This document shows positions 11,821-23,108 of a stretch of 64,000 bases of DNA, in pieces. Numbering within the stretch: the first letter of the stretch is position 1; every line of letters starts with the position of its first letter. The DNA is from Ditylenchus dipsaci (lineage: Eukaryota > Nematoda > Chromadorea > Rhabditida > Anguinidae). The notes below the pieces were generated by a model that did no database searches, was not told the origin of the DNA, and worked only from the letters and a program-made list of their open reading frames with translations. A program made the translations under genes and the position numbers. The stretch covers positions 147,204 to 211,203 of the forward strand of contig SADC01000153.1 in assembly GCA_004194705.1 (NCBI GenBank), given 5' to 3'.

Positions 11821-12020
11821 TTATTCTGTATGCTTATAATTAAAATTTTCCCCACATTCAGGGATTTTGAATGAGCCATCACTTGCCCATAAAACAGTTG
11901 AAATTTCAAAACCACAATTAATTTCTGTGAAAATTTCGAAGGAAATTTCTTCGCTGGATGGACATGTTTGAGATTCTACCGAGTTTGTTTGTCCAATTTT
12001 TCTTAAACAAAACCGATGAC
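11821..12020 (-). CDS. C-terminal exon of an unknown gene
   Basis: On the minus strand a frame opens after a TAG near 12020 and ends at TAA (11821-11823). It reads as a compact, balanced protein segment with SQTCPSSEEISFEIFTE, a Cys-Gly-Phe, and VLWASDGSFKIPECGE. Upstream there are CTATAG and TTTAAG sites that could serve as acceptors. Preceding sequence to 12118 is open in another frame and hydrophobic. I do not recognise the family; it may be the last exon of a secreted or F-box-associated protein. Confidence 0.33.
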
Positions 12021-12321
12021 TCTATAGAGGAGTAAATTTGCTGCACTTTGGTACCAAGGACGTATACAAGAAATACAAATTTAGGGTGTTTTATACAAAA
12101 GTTAGATGGAAAACGCAAAAATCCCTATTTTCACTCGAGGAAATGCCAGTTGTTTGCTTTTGATGGTCTCTCGCTTGTAATACTCTTGGTTTTTGAAATT
12201 CTATTTTGGCAAAAAGATAGAAGATAATGTTAGCTTTCTTTTGGTATATAAAAATGCTCAAAAAATGCAAAATTTGAGGTTTTCAATGCAAATGAAATTT
12301 GGTATAATTTTATAGCTGAAG

Positions 12322-13451
12322 ATGGTTTCCACCAGAAGAATGTGCACTAAGCCAAATGGACTGTCTCTGGCCAAAATTCGTGCAGCCGCAGCCAAGATAA
12401 GGTGGGAAAAGGAAGGGCTGAAGAAGCAGAAGCTAGATGAAGCCAAAATGCAAGCTGCCGAACAAGCAAACATGATGCGTAGAGCTCGTCTATGTAAGTA
12501 AATTTTTTGGTGGTTGTATTTTCTAATGTTTGCGAAATTTTGGAAACATCAATATTTTTGTAGCAAATTGCAGTCAAAACAAGCTCAAGATGATGCCAAA
12601 GCCAAAGCCATCCTCTCAGTTAAACCGTCGCGTGGCAATTGGATGCGCAGCTTCAGTAAGTCTTTCTGTGAAATTCTCAGGCCCTTTAACCACATGTACC
12701 ACACCCTCTAACCCATATTCATTTCAGACCGTATGTGCCGGAGCTGCTCAATCGTGTAACTGCCATTCAGCTGGAGCTTGTCGTCGAGTATTACGCATCA
12801 ATTGGCCAGCAGACTCTGATTGAATTGTTTGGCTTCCTTGGAAATGATGGCCAGCCGATGCAGAACAGCAAAGACTGTGTTCCTTCACTTCTTGAGAAAT
12901 GTGGATGGGGAAGCAATGCAGATGGCTTCGTATTTCCGTGCCAATCTACTAAGTTCCAGGAGACGATTTCTTCATTGATTGATCCGAGTTTTGGCAAGAT
13001 TGAAAATCAGTGGACTCAGAGCAAAGATTTCTCAAGTGTTGGAGGCGACAATAATCTCAGTAAGGGTGTAATCGAGAGCCTCAAGTCACTGGTCACTTCG
13101 AATCAGTTTTTTGAATGCATGAGGGTAAGTTTTTTGTCAGAAAGTATGCTAATTTCAGATTCTAAAAATTTAGGAGAATTTTCCACAGTCATCAGTTTCT
13201 CCAAAAGGTCATTATTTGCGTTCGCACGTGGGAAAATTTATGCGCCATCATGGATTTGGGGGCTTCTGTCAGAGCAGTCAATAGAAGCATTGCACGCCAG
13301 AGTGAACAAGGATGAGAGAAGACTAGCCAGTTTCCGGAACCGGATGAAAATACAGAGAAAAATTATTGAGAACTCTTATGTACGGAATGTGTTATATGAT
13401 GGCGAAGTAAGGTGTTTTGATGAAGATGATCTAGGTGATTTAGATTTGTAA
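12322..13451 (+). pseudogene. Transposon-derived gene with SEQ-IEALH motif
   Basis: The first exon (12322-12493) starts at ATG and encodes a basic, Ala/Lys-rich 57-residue segment before a GTAAGT donor. A later exon (12728-13124) encodes a smooth 132-residue segment with LELVVEYYASIG and SLLEKCGWGSNADGF, ending at GTAAGT. The last exon (13174-13451) contains HVGKFMRHHGF and then, one frame over, GLLSEQSIEALHARVNKDE followed by an Arg-rich helix. I know the His-Gly-Phe-Trp-Gly...SEQ..EALH arrangement from invertebrate transposon-encoded proteins but cannot name the family. The frame change at 13253-13262 needs one extra base in a run of T or G. The junction of the exon near 12564-12657 with its neighbours does not keep frame either. 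Either decayed or affected by base-call errors. Confidence 0.5.
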
Positions 13452-13599
13452 TAAATCCTTCTTTTCACACTTGAGTTTGACCTTTTTGTGATGATTGTTT
13501 TCATTTAATACTGACTACGCAAAAAAGGTTGATTGATTGAAGAGACAAAAAATTGGAAAATTCCAAAATTACGAAAAAGAGTCATTCAAAAATCATGGC

Positions 13600-14178
13600 G
13601 TCGAAATTTTTCGAGTTTCGAGCGGAAATTTGAGTTCGAGCGCTCAAAAATAATTTTAAGTTTTAATATCGAGTTTCAATCGCACGACAAAAAACTTCGA
13701 GTTCTTATTTCCAGTTTTGAGCGCTCGAAATTTTTTGAATTTTCAGTCGAATTTGAAGCGCTCAAAAAAATTTTTAGTTCTAGATGGTCATCTGTCAATT
13801 TTTCGAAGAAAAAAAAGAAATGGAAACTTATAAGAGAAGGGCCCTGACTGTGAACTGGGTAACGTCGACGGAACTTTTTTCTGCATATTTTTGTAGATTG
13901 TGCCCAAGTTTCCTGCAAATCCGCTAAATTGTTTTTAAAATTGTACCCAATACAAATGTACCTAACCGCAAGTGTACCTAACCGCTAGGCAATCGACATC
14001 CTTTAGCTTTATGTGCGATGAAAATTAGGCGATTTTCTGTCTAAAATTTACCTTTAGCGGCGGCAAAGATGCCAAAAAAATTTCGAGTTTGCAACTCGAG
14101 CGCTTGAAAATTTCGATTTTTGAGTTTTCGATTCGAGCGCTCAAAATTTTTGAGCGGTTTCGAGCACTCGACAACCCT
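13600..14178. repeat. GAGCGCTC-rich repeat ending in a hAT-like terminus
   Basis: The palindromic word GAGCGCTC and close variants occur repeatedly at 13620-13770 and 14085-14170. The right limit reads CGACAACCCTA, matching the ACAACCCTA ends of the hAT-type elements at 19879-20089, 51899-52271 and 62174-63112. I could not identify a matching left end or target duplication. Confidence 0.45.
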
Positions 14179-14455
14179 ACAAATAACAGTACAGATATCA
14201 CCCCTTTTTATCTTTGATTTCTTTTTAGGACTTTCAAAAAATATATAGGAGAAAAATGCCTGAAATTGTATAGTCGGACATTTAATATTAATCATTTAAT
14301 ATTAATAATTTCCCGGGATATGTCCGGGCCAGTGTTGTTATGATTAATTAGCCACTTTTTGTGTTCAGTCATATATATCTCGATGACTGATTTTTCAAAA
14401 TTTATAAATAACCGCTTACCTGAAAGAGGAGATATGAATCTTCAACTTAAAATCA

Positions 14456-14795
14456 AAGTGTCGTTTTGACAAATGTCGTTTTGACAAGTGTCGTTTTGGC
14501 AAGTGTCGTTTTGGCAAGTGTCGTTTTGGCAAATGTCGTTTTGCCAAGTGTCGTTTTTCCAAGTGTCGTTTTGCCAAGTGTCGTTTTTGCCAAGTGTCGT
14601 TTTGGCAAATGTCGTTTTGACAAGTTCCCTTTTTCAAGTGTCGTTTCGGCAAGTGTCGTTTTGGCAAGTGTCGTTTCGGCAAGTGTCGTTTTGGCAAGTG
14701 TCGTTTTGCCAAGTATTGTTTTGCCGAGTGTCGTTTTGCCAAGTGTCGTTTTTGCCAAGTGTCGTTTTGCCAAATGTCGTTTTTGGCAAATGTCC
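14456..14795. repeat. Minisatellite, 15-base unit
   Basis: About 22 tandem copies of AAGTGTCGTTTTGGC with small variations (gccaa/ggcaa/gacaa) fill 340 bases. Because the unit is a multiple of three, every frame on both strands stays open; the apparent proteins are artefacts. The unit resembles the GTCGTTTTGCTAAG words in the subterminal arrays of the element at 55491-56602. Confidence 0.9.
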
Positions 14796-15420
14796 CCTAG
14801 CCGTGAAAACCTGTCGCCAGTCCTTAAGGTGTTGAGTCCACACGGTGGGCTATGAAGGGAGTTGACTGTAGTCTCGACACGAAAGGATTTTCAAGTTTTG
14901 CGTTTTAACTGTTTTTTTTGAGCCATATTTTGTTGAAAGCTCGAAAAAAAGAAAAAAACTCGTCGAAAAGAGATTGATTATTGTTCTATTGCATTTTAAT
15001 TGTTAGGGCCTTTTTCAATTTGGACATCAATCTAGCTTTTACTTATGCGCAGCTTTATCTGACATCGCTGTAAAACCATATTTAAAGAATACAAAACTTG
15101 GAATAATCTTTTCGTGTCAGGACTATTTCACAATTGTCAGCCCCCCCTTATTGTCCCTTCCCCTTTTTTACTTTGTCCTAACTGATTTCTATCAGCTTCC
15201 CCATACTTCACCGAAACAGTGATGTTTCGGCGAAACAAAATTCTGTTTCGACAGAACATGTCTACCGGAACAGTTTTTTGTTCCGGCAGAACATACCAAT
15301 CGGAACATCGATTAAATGTTCGTATTATGGTCAGAATATGCTAAATTTTTATCCCTTTGAGTATCGAGGTACCCAACATCAATGATAGCATCAATTAAAT
15401 GTCCATTTTAAGCGTTTTCA

Positions 15421-17531
15421 TGGATGAAGAGCAAGCAGCACTGTTTTGGTGGTGGATACAAAAACAAGCAGAGAATCAAGCTCGCAGCTATATCCGCCGG
15501 CTCATATGATGGACGCAATTCGAGGAAAGTCCTTCGGAATCTTTTGGCGCTATTATGACTCCAATGACTTCAAAGATTTGAAGAGGTTCATCAGGTTAAC
15601 CAGAGATGAATTCGACATTCTTCATACTAAGGTTTGTTATAATATGTTGATTTAAGGTATTTGTTGAGAAGATTAATTTTAGCTTGAAGTGCGATTTGGA
15701 TACCACGCTCCCACGCATCTCCGGCCTATAAGTGGTAAAGAACGCCTAGCAGTTTTTTTCCGGTAAGCTATAAAAATAGGTCATTCATTTAAAAAACGAT
15801 ACTTAAGTTTCTTGTCCTTCGGTCCTACTTATCCAGCAGTGGCACATCTTTTTGGCATAGGAGATTCGACCGTCCAGGATCTTTGCCTCGAAGTCTCGAC
15901 TGCTGTTATCGATCTAATGCAAGCCGAATATCTTCCCATTCCAACTCGTGCAACATGGATAGCCAACTCAGAGAGGTTCTTGGAGCGTCCACAGTTCCCT
16001 CATGCGATGGGTGCTATAGATGGAAAACACATAGGACTGGTGAAGCCGGATCGGTCAGGGGCCAAACTATACTTTAGTGCGGTTGCTCAAAAACGCGTTT
16101 TAAGTATTTTTTTCGACGTAATTCAATGTGAAACGTTCAAAAAAGATGTTTTAAGGTGTGGGAAAAACCAAAAACCGAAAAAAAAATTTTCGTGTTTTTT
16201 TGGTTTTGCCTTGGGGGACCAAGGCAAATTTTTAAATTTTGATAAGATAAGCTATTTATGATAAGACAAAGACTTCTAACTAACTTTTTTTATATATTTT
16301 TTATTATTTTTATTATAAAAATGAATGAACCAAAAATGAAATATAAACATGCTTTGATTTGCAGGGCCTACTGCATAAAAAAAGTATTATGCGTGTTATA
16401 TATGCATAATTTGCTTATCGAGTGTTTGGTTTCTAGAGTGCGCTTGTGTGCGCATCTCAACTCCAAGCCCCCTACGCCCCCGGAGGGGCGTAGGGGCTTG
16501 AGAGTTAGAGATGCGCACACTAGCTCACCCTAGAAATGAATCCGAGAATAAAAACATGTAATATGCACAATATTTTCGCCTTGGCCGGAAATCGAACACT
16601 GTGAAAAAGACCGAAAAATACCAATTTTAGACCAAAAAATGAAAATTTTCCAAAAATTTTTTTTTTCGGTTTTTGGTTTTTCTCACACCTAAAAACATGT
16701 TTTTTGAACGTTTCACATTGAATTACGTCGAAAAAAATACTTAAAACGCGTTTTTGAGCAACCGCACTAAAGTATAGTCCTACCCGGTCAGGCGTTGAGT
16801 TTTACAATTATAAGGTAATTAGCTTATTTATTATTTGGATAGAAGCTTAGTGTTTTCCTCGTCAGAAGTTCCATTCAATCGTGATGCTGGCCATGACAGA
16901 TAGTGATTTTCGTTTCATTTGTGTGGATATAGGAGCACCTGGCAGAAATAGCGATTCCGCACTGTGGCGAACTTCTCCAATATTACGCTTTATGGGATCT
17001 CCGGAGGCTGATATTCCGCCAACTCAAGATGGAGAACTCCCCTATGTTCTGCTAGGCGATGGAGGGTTTGGTCTGACTGACCTGGCAAGATTTTTAGTTG
17101 AGAACTTTTTTGAATCAAGGTTCCTGTTTCAGGTGATCACTCCGTATACTCAGCGTGGGGCAGATGAGCAAGTAAAAATCGATTTCAACGAACGCCTCAG
17201 TCGTGCACGAGCTTGTGTAGAACATGCATTTGGGGTGTGGGCAAGCAGGTGGAGGATATTTTTTGGGATTCTTGAAGCCAGGTATGAATTTAAGTTAGTT
17301 GAGTATGCCGTTGACGGATATTTTTTTCCAAGCCCTGATGTTGTTCGTCAATATGCGATGGCAGCCGTGATTCTTCACAATTTTCTGCTGCCAACGATGG
17401 ACAAAGAAACTGAGCTGATTCCATATCCGCAAGACCGTCGACTACTTAGTGATCAGAGAAACCCTCGTGCAGGGCGTGTAGGCAGAGATATTAGGAACAA
17501 ATTTGTTGATGTGATTATTAGGGGCGAATAA
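15421..17531 (+). pseudogene. Harbinger DDE transposase, interrupted
   Basis: Cuts and pastes the element. Exons I infer: 15421/15506-15631, 15683-15762, 15808-16059 continuing after the insertion at 16793-16814, 16866-17096 and 17133-17531; introns are 36-51 bases and all junctions keep frame. Recognisable blocks: RLTRDEFDILHTK, GPTYPAVAHLFGIGDSTV, the first catalytic Asp in MGAIDGKHIG, GAPGRNSDSALW, the second Asp in LLGDGGF, and the Glu in RACVEHAFGVWASRWR. The 36-base intron 17097-17132 (GTTGAG to TTTCAG) can also be read through, but removal gives a better fit to the family. Damage: the N-terminal codons from ATG 15421 are one frame off the rest (shift near 15500), and the 16060-16784 MITE splits the DDE core. 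Not active as it stands. Confidence 0.9.
16060..16784. mobile_element. hAT-like MITE inside the transposase
   Basis: A perfect 8-base direct repeat CGGTCAGG (16052-16059, 16785-16792) flanks the insertion. Long imperfect inverted repeats share ACTATACTTTAGTGCGGTTG and continue for about 120 bases. At 16447-16518 a GC-rich hairpin lies within it: GCGCATCTC...CAAGCCCCCTACGCCCC paired with its complement. A B-box-like sequence lies at about 16588-16600 (minus). No coding potential. The 8-base duplication suggests hAT mobilisation. Confidence 0.88.
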
Positions 17532-17649
17532 ATTTTTTGATAAATGTGATATGGTTGTCGAATTGAGCTATTAGACTTCATGTCTTTTTTGGAGTCAATC
17601 GATGTGAAAAATATGAATCTCATTTATGGCTTTTCAGAGACTTTTTACA

Positions 17650-18567
17650 ATGGTAGCAAAGAAAAAGGCAACACCAAACAAAAGTGGCGACAGATCGAAT
17701 CGCCAGAAGTTAAATTCCAGTGATTTATCAAATGACCAAAAAGCTTTCTTGTGAGCTCGTCGGGGAAAAGGCGTGCTTTGGGACTCGTCACATCCGGAAT
17801 ACAAGTTGAATGGTCCTAGAATGTCCGCCTGGATTGCAATTAACAAAACCTTTATGGAGACTTACGGAGATGTCGAGTTTGGAGGTAATAAATGGTCTAA
17901 CGATGTAGTGTGAGGTCAATGAAGGCTAACTTTCAGTAACTGCGCTGAGAGATGGCTGGACCAGCATCACAGATTGTCATCGGACCACGTCTAACAGAGT
18001 CAAAGGTAGCACTGGAGATGGAGCAAGTGACACAGAACCTAGCTGGCATCTTTGGAAGGCAACGTCATTTTTGAGAACCGTAAAGTCGTGCACAGATCTG
18101 ACGTAAGTTATATACTTTCCGTAAGACACGATTTGAGGCCTTATTTATTAAAGTACAAGAGCAAGCGACGTTGGAGACCAGCCAGCGGCTGAGACACCGC
18201 TGAAAATCGTGGGATTGTCGAAGCGCCAATCTTCTTCGCATTCTTCTGATGTCAGTTTTGCGAAAAAAGCCAAGTCAGACGAGCAATTCGACCAGCTATT
18301 GTCTGCAATGGGCAAGAAAAAAATGAACCCTTTGGCGCTTGAAGTGGAAGATCTTATGGAAACAGTGCTTCAGTATGCCGGAATTGAGAGTCTCAACCAA
18401 TTCAAAAGTAAGGTCGAAAACGTCAAATTGTTTAAATTCACTATTATTATTTTACAGAGCAGCTGCGAACTTTTATTGCTGACTGGAAGGATTATATCGC
18501 GCCTATGATGCAGAAACGTACTTCCGAACAGCCGGGAGAAGAAGAAAATGCCGAAGATCAATTTTAG
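17650..18567 (+). pseudogene. Harbinger MADF/BESS-like partner protein
   Basis: In Harbinger elements the second protein binds DNA and helps the transposase enter the nucleus. Exons 17650-17884, 17937-18102, 18160-18407 and 18458-18567 join in perfect phase to 252 codons. The N-terminal MADF-like domain shows GVLWDSSHPEYK, MSAWIAINKTF and, across the first intron, a Trp-containing helix (LRDGWTSITDCHR) and SWHLWKATSFLRT. The C-terminal part has ALEVEDLMETVLQYAG and a Trp-containing tail ending in acidic residues. One TGA interrupts codon 35 (17752-17754), just before the MADF core; otherwise intact. Introns use GTAATA/TTTCAG, GTAAGT/ACAAG and GTAAGG/TTACAG. Confidence 0.85.
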
Positions 18568-18669
18568 ATGCATTGTTGTGTTGATAGTGGGTTGAATGAA
18601 GCTGTTATATTTCCTTTATTCGTCTGTTTCTGCCTCCACTGAATTTTTAGTGGAATAAATAGGGCGACG

Positions 18670-18820
18670 GTGAATTCATCCTCAGCCAATTCATCCTCGG
18701 TGAATTCATCCTCTAGCGAATTCATCCTCGGTGAATTCATCCTCTAGCGAATTCATCCTCCGGTGAATTCATCCTCGGTGAATTCATCCAGAGGATGAAT
18801 TCACCGAGGATGAATTCACC
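18670..18820. repeat. GAATTCATCC array forming a hairpin
   Basis: Seven or so units of GTGAATTCATCCTC(T/G)... are followed by the inverted copies GAGGATGAATTCAC, so the array folds back on itself. It lies in the 3' part of the Harbinger element, after the stop of the MADF gene. The EcoRI word GAATTC recurs in each unit. Confidence 0.8.
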
Positions 18821-19878
18821 TAGAGCCGAATAAATAAGCGCACAAAATTTAAAATTATCCCTACGTGACCTTTCAAGGCACATCGTACTCACATCGTACT
18901 TTACTTTTCTCACCCGGACTTACATTTGCCATGGACATCGCTGCTTTGACAGTTGATTAAATAAAGGTTTTTATGTCTTAATTCGACGTTCTAATATTCC
19001 ATTTTTATTGCATGCACATACCTATTGCCGAAAACCACAAAATAAGACACCTGAAATCAATGTTCCGGAACCCCTGTTCCGGCAGAACACTTTGACCGAA
19101 ACAAGTTCATGTTTTGCCGAAACACCGATCGAAACATTCTTGTTCCGGCAGAACATAAATGTTTCGGTTGGTGTTTCGGCGAAACACGTGTTCTGTTCCG
19201 GTGTTTCGGTGAAGTATGGGGAAGCTATCCAATAACTTTTGGAAAATATTCCATAACTTTCAATTCTGACTTAAAAAAATAAGCTTGAACATTGTAAAAT
19301 ATCAAGTGAATGCCATGATAATACAATAATTGCCTAGTAAAAAAGTAGAATTCGGTCATATTTCGTCAAAAATGCCATTTTATCTAATGCTTATTGAATT
19401 TCCAGCACCAAAAAAGATTTCGACGTAAAACTTGAAAATAACAAGATGTTGAATCCCGAAAAAGTACCAATTATTTTTTCAAAAGTACAGTTACGTACCC
19501 AAGCATAAATCTTTAAAAGTAATTCAACTTATAGGTGTCCAGACATATTTTTGAAAATCAATTTCAATAATTTCATTACTTTTTTTATATCAAAAATTAA
19601 TGGTTCATAGTAGGGTGGGACGCGGTCGGGTACCCGAACCGGGAACCGAACCGAACCGGAGGCATTTTGGCAAAATTACCCGAACCGAGAACCGAGTGTG
19701 CAGGAACCGGAAGAACCGAGAACCGGGTCCAGGAACCGACCGGTTCCGGTTCCAAATAAGCATTGGATAGAATTGCTAATTTGTAAGTTTAATTTCATTT
19801 GAAGTTTAAACTTTGAAAATTCGATTAAAGTTTGTAAGTCGAAAAATTGTCTTTTGTATTGTAAAACACAGTTGTTGC

Positions 19879-20089
19879 TAGGGTTGTGAAACGAGCATGT
19901 GCTCGAGCAGATTGGTCAATTTCGAGCATATGCTCGGCCCACAGTCAACCTTCGAAATAGAAACCAGTTTAATTGTGCAGTTAACTGTACGGTCAAAATA
20001 TGTCGAGCATATTTTGAATACGTTCGAAAAAACGCAAATGCTCAAGTATATGCTTCAAACCAATTTGCTTGAGCATGTTTACAACCCTA
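19879..20089. mobile_element. Small hAT-type MITE, TAGGGTTGTG ends
   Basis: The left end TAGGGTTGTGAAACGAGCAT and right end ...GAGCATGTTTACAACCCTA are inverted repeats; inside them ATGCTCGAGCA-type words repeat. Flanking octamers GTTGTTGC and GTTATTTC agree at 6 of 8 positions. It is nested inside 19611-21287. Confidence 0.72.
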
Positions 20090-20424
20090 GTTATTTCTAA
20101 GTCATTTCTAAGTGTAGATTGTTGCTGTTTATTACAAAATCATTGATTTTTAGTTGAAGATCTATATCTCTTCTTTCAAATAAGTATTTATTCATAAATT
20201 TTCAAAAAACAGTCACCGAGATATAGATAATTAAACACAAAAAGTGGCTAATTAATAATAACAACACTGGTTGCTAGTTTTTGTAATTGATTGTAAAATT
20301 TTGTTTGCTAAACCATTTTGCATTCTCCGATTTAAATTTTTTAAGAAGCAATGCCGCTTCAAACAGCACGCATCTAGAAGTTCTTCGACGTCATTACAGT
20401 CAAAGGCGAGCAAAAGCGCAGATA

Positions 20425-21108
20425 CAGTCGAACCTCTCTATAACGGCACCTCTCTATCACAACACTCTCTCTATAACGGCACCTTGGACAAATCCTGACA
20501 AATAAAAAGACTTCTGTATAACGGCACCCATTCTTTCGCATGTGTTCCGAGACAACTATGTTCACAATGACTTAACCTTCAAGTTGTCTTGCCGCAAAAA
20601 TGCTTATTGTAATTACATTATGGTTGAATATCTTATAAGGGGTTTTGGCTCCATCTCTCAATGTGGGTGTGCTTTTCCTTGACACCCCTGTTGTTGTTTT
20701 CATTGGTTTAAAGGCTTTGGCAAAGGTAGGCCGGCTCATGTTAGGGCTGACTGAAACATACCTTAGAATCACATTTCATTCCATCCAAACATAGTTTACT
20801 TTTGTTGGCTAGCCCTTGCCTAGTCTTAAAAATAACAAAAAATAATGTAAGGGTTGGTAATTTTATTGAAAATTTCACCAGAAATCAGGGGGGGGGTGTG
20901 AGGCAAACACCCTTATTCAGGGCTCGTGATGAAAAATTCCAAAAAAAAAGAACATTTGGGTTAAAAAAAATTTTTCATTGGTCTCCCTGTCCTTCACGGA
21001 TCTTGTACAAAAACCATGTCTATAACAGCACCTCTTGATAACGGCACCTCTCTATAACGGCACCCTGAGGCCGGTCCACAGAGGTGCCGTTATAGAGAGG
21101 TTTTACTG
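20425..21108. mobile_element. Mariner-type element, CAGTCGAACCTCTC ends
   Basis: TA flanks both sides. The ends read CAGTCGAACCTCTCTATAAC and the complement, and both ends repeat CTCTCTATAACGGCACC two to four times. The interior (20570-20780) has an open minus frame rich in Ser/Thr/Pro that I cannot assign. It is nested in 19611-21287. Confidence 0.75.
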
Positions 21109-22390
21109 TATCTCAAATGTAAGGATCTCTATAGGTTCCATAGGTTCCAAGGTTAAGTTGCCATTACCCGCATACCCGATCGGGTACCCGACCGGTAAAA
21201 TGCTACCCGAACCGAGAACCGGGTCCGTGAAAACCCGGGTACCCGGGAACCGGGTTGAGCCAAATTACCCGACCGCGTCCTACCCTAGTTCATAGGATCA
21301 AAATGGAATAAAATCAACTATTGACGCTTTTATTTAATAACCTCGTCCTCTTTTGAAAATTTGAAGTGTACCAAAATTTTTTCGCCCAAAACAAGCTCAT
21401 AATTTTCCATCTTTCATTATCTCGAAATATTCTGATCAATGACTTACTATTTAAGTCTGGAAAGCATTAATTTCAAATCGCAATTGTCAATTCCTCCTCT
21501 TAGCTCCAGAATCTCCAGTTGGGGGCATCGATCACAAATTTGAGCAAGTTGAGCATTCTCTGTCTCCCAGTCACAAAATAACTCCAGGCTTTTGAGTGTG
21601 GGAGGAACATTCTCAAAAGATAGATTTCTGAAATCGCAACCATCTAAGACTAGTTTTTCAAGCGAAATGCAGGTCTTGAAAGAATCATTAAAAAATCTTG
21701 TATGTATTCTCTTGGGGTATCTTTTTAAAATTTTTGCATGAAGTCATAGAAAGGGAAAACTAAAATTTCAACTCACATATACATATTCTCCGATTTTAAT
21801 GCTTTTAAGAGTGCTGAAGCGTTAAGAAATTTTTAAAAAATCAGCACGATTAAGTGTGTAGTCAAGAATCTCTAAATGTTGCAACTGATTTTCTGGAATT
21901 CGCCTCAAAAGCATATCCCAGCAAAAGGTGAAATTATATGTGAAATATTTTCTATTTAACTTCACATTTCTCAAATAAGCCGCACATTCACTGGCTCTAG
22001 CAGAAAACTGAAAATATTTATTTAAAATTTCAAGGACCGGCTAAAAATCGCTAAAAAGGCCTTAAATCAATTTTCCGGAAAAAAAATGAACAAAGTTCAT
22101 TTTTTTAAATTTATTCTAAAAAACCATACCTGAACACTCAAATATAAAAAAATTCTATAACATTGGTTTTGTAGCTATTGAGTAGCTCTACAATATATTG
22201 ATAAGGTGTTGGTGAAGCATGAAATCCTTGAGCAGTGTTTTAAATCGATAATTTTGTTTTTGAATTACTTTCAATTCAAAATGTTTTAAAATAGCCATAT
22301 TTCAATGCCCGATAGACGCAACTCTTTTTTGTTGACCCCTCGTTTTGTAAGCATTAATTCCAGCTTTAAAATAAATTATTCAGTATTCTT

Positions 22391-22712
22391 TTAAAGGACT
22401 ATACTTGCTGATGACAATGGGAATTTGGCAAATTCAAATGCGCGCGGGATACTTTTTCATTCCGAAATTATTTTCTTAACTATTCACAAAGAATTATAAG
22501 GAATGACCAGAAATAACAGAGCACACACGAGAATCAAGCCCGAGACAAATAATCACCACCCTACGTTGCTTTATCCTTTGAGCTACCTAGGCCACTTATA
22601 TAAATTGGTGTTTTGTATTTCGATTCAAAAGTATTTTTGCAATCTGAAAAGTGTCCCGTGCGCGTTTGAATTTGCCGAATTTTCATTATCATCAACAAGT
22701 ATGGTACTTTTA
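22391..22712. mobile_element. TIR element with tRNA-like core, in an intron
   Basis: Ends are TTAAAGGACTATACTTGCTG and the complementary CAAGTATGGTACTTTTA; about 60 bases of each end match, including GGCAAATTCAAATGCGCGCG. The core (22530-22595, minus) looks tRNA-derived: TAGCTCAAAGGAT as A-box and GGGCTTGATTC as B-box. It lies in the F-box gene's large intron. Related copies: 37064-37895, 38601-39892, 30829-30985 and a single end at 58641-58724. Confidence 0.8.
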
Positions 22713-22850
22713 GTGATGTAAAAGACAAAATTTTACTTATTTTTAATTTATTTTTACACTGAGAGATGAAAGAGAAGTGTCCCTGCCAATTTAAATTTTG
22801 CTCATAAAATATGGTCCTTTTATTTAAAATATCTTAAAAAAGAGCACTTT

Positions 22851-23108
22851 ACCTACACCCCACCACTCAATTAACCTTGACCCCCACCATTGAATCAGCT
22901 TGGGGGACCAAGGCAAAAAAAATTTCATTTTTCGATACCGATAATTTTTTCGCATCATAATAATTTAAAAGTGTGAATATACTGTTTTTAAAACTTACTT
23001 TAAGATTTTAAATTTAAAAAAAAAATAAAAATAAAAAAAGTTGCCTTGGTCCCCCAAGCTGATTCACTGGTGGGGGGTCAAGGTTAATCGAGTGGTGGGG
23101 GTATAGGT
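22851..23108. mobile_element. Palindromic MITE with CCCCCACCACTCAATT ends
   Basis: The left arm starts ACCTACACCCCACCACTC and contains CAGCTTGGGGGACCAAGGC; the right arm is its complement. It sits just downstream of the second exon of the F-box gene. The CCCCCACCACTCAATT word is shared with the 24-base tandem repeat at 46817-47325. Confidence 0.8.

Larger units (their letters stand above)
15194..19226 (+). mobile_element. PIF/Harbinger DNA transposon
   Basis: Terminal inverted repeats AGCTTCCCCATACTTCACCG and its complement bound a 4033-base element. A 3-base direct repeat ATC flanks it (15191-15193, 19227-19229), as expected for this superfamily. Subterminal regions repeat TTCCGGCAGAAC and TGTTTCGGCGAAAC in both orientations (15220-15310, 19055-19210). 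It carries a DDE transposase and a separate MADF-type gene, the two-gene arrangement normal for Harbinger. Both genes are damaged and a 725-base MITE sits in the transposase. Confidence 0.93.
19611..21287. mobile_element. hAT-type element with CCGGTTCC-rich ends
   Basis: It is flanked by the perfect 8-base repeat GTTCATAG (19603-19610, 21288-21295). Ends are TAGGGTGGGACGCGGTCGGG and its complement. The subterminal zones are dense in GAACCGG and GGGTACCCG words (19620-19760, 21160-21270). It has no own gene; two smaller elements, 19879-20089 and 20425-21108, are nested inside. Confidence 0.9.

Noticed and set aside
14416..14855. Several overlapping long frames on both strands encoding AKRHLPKRHL or VVLASVVLA repeats
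   Set aside because: They are six-frame translations of a 15-base minisatellite; the unit length keeps all frames open.
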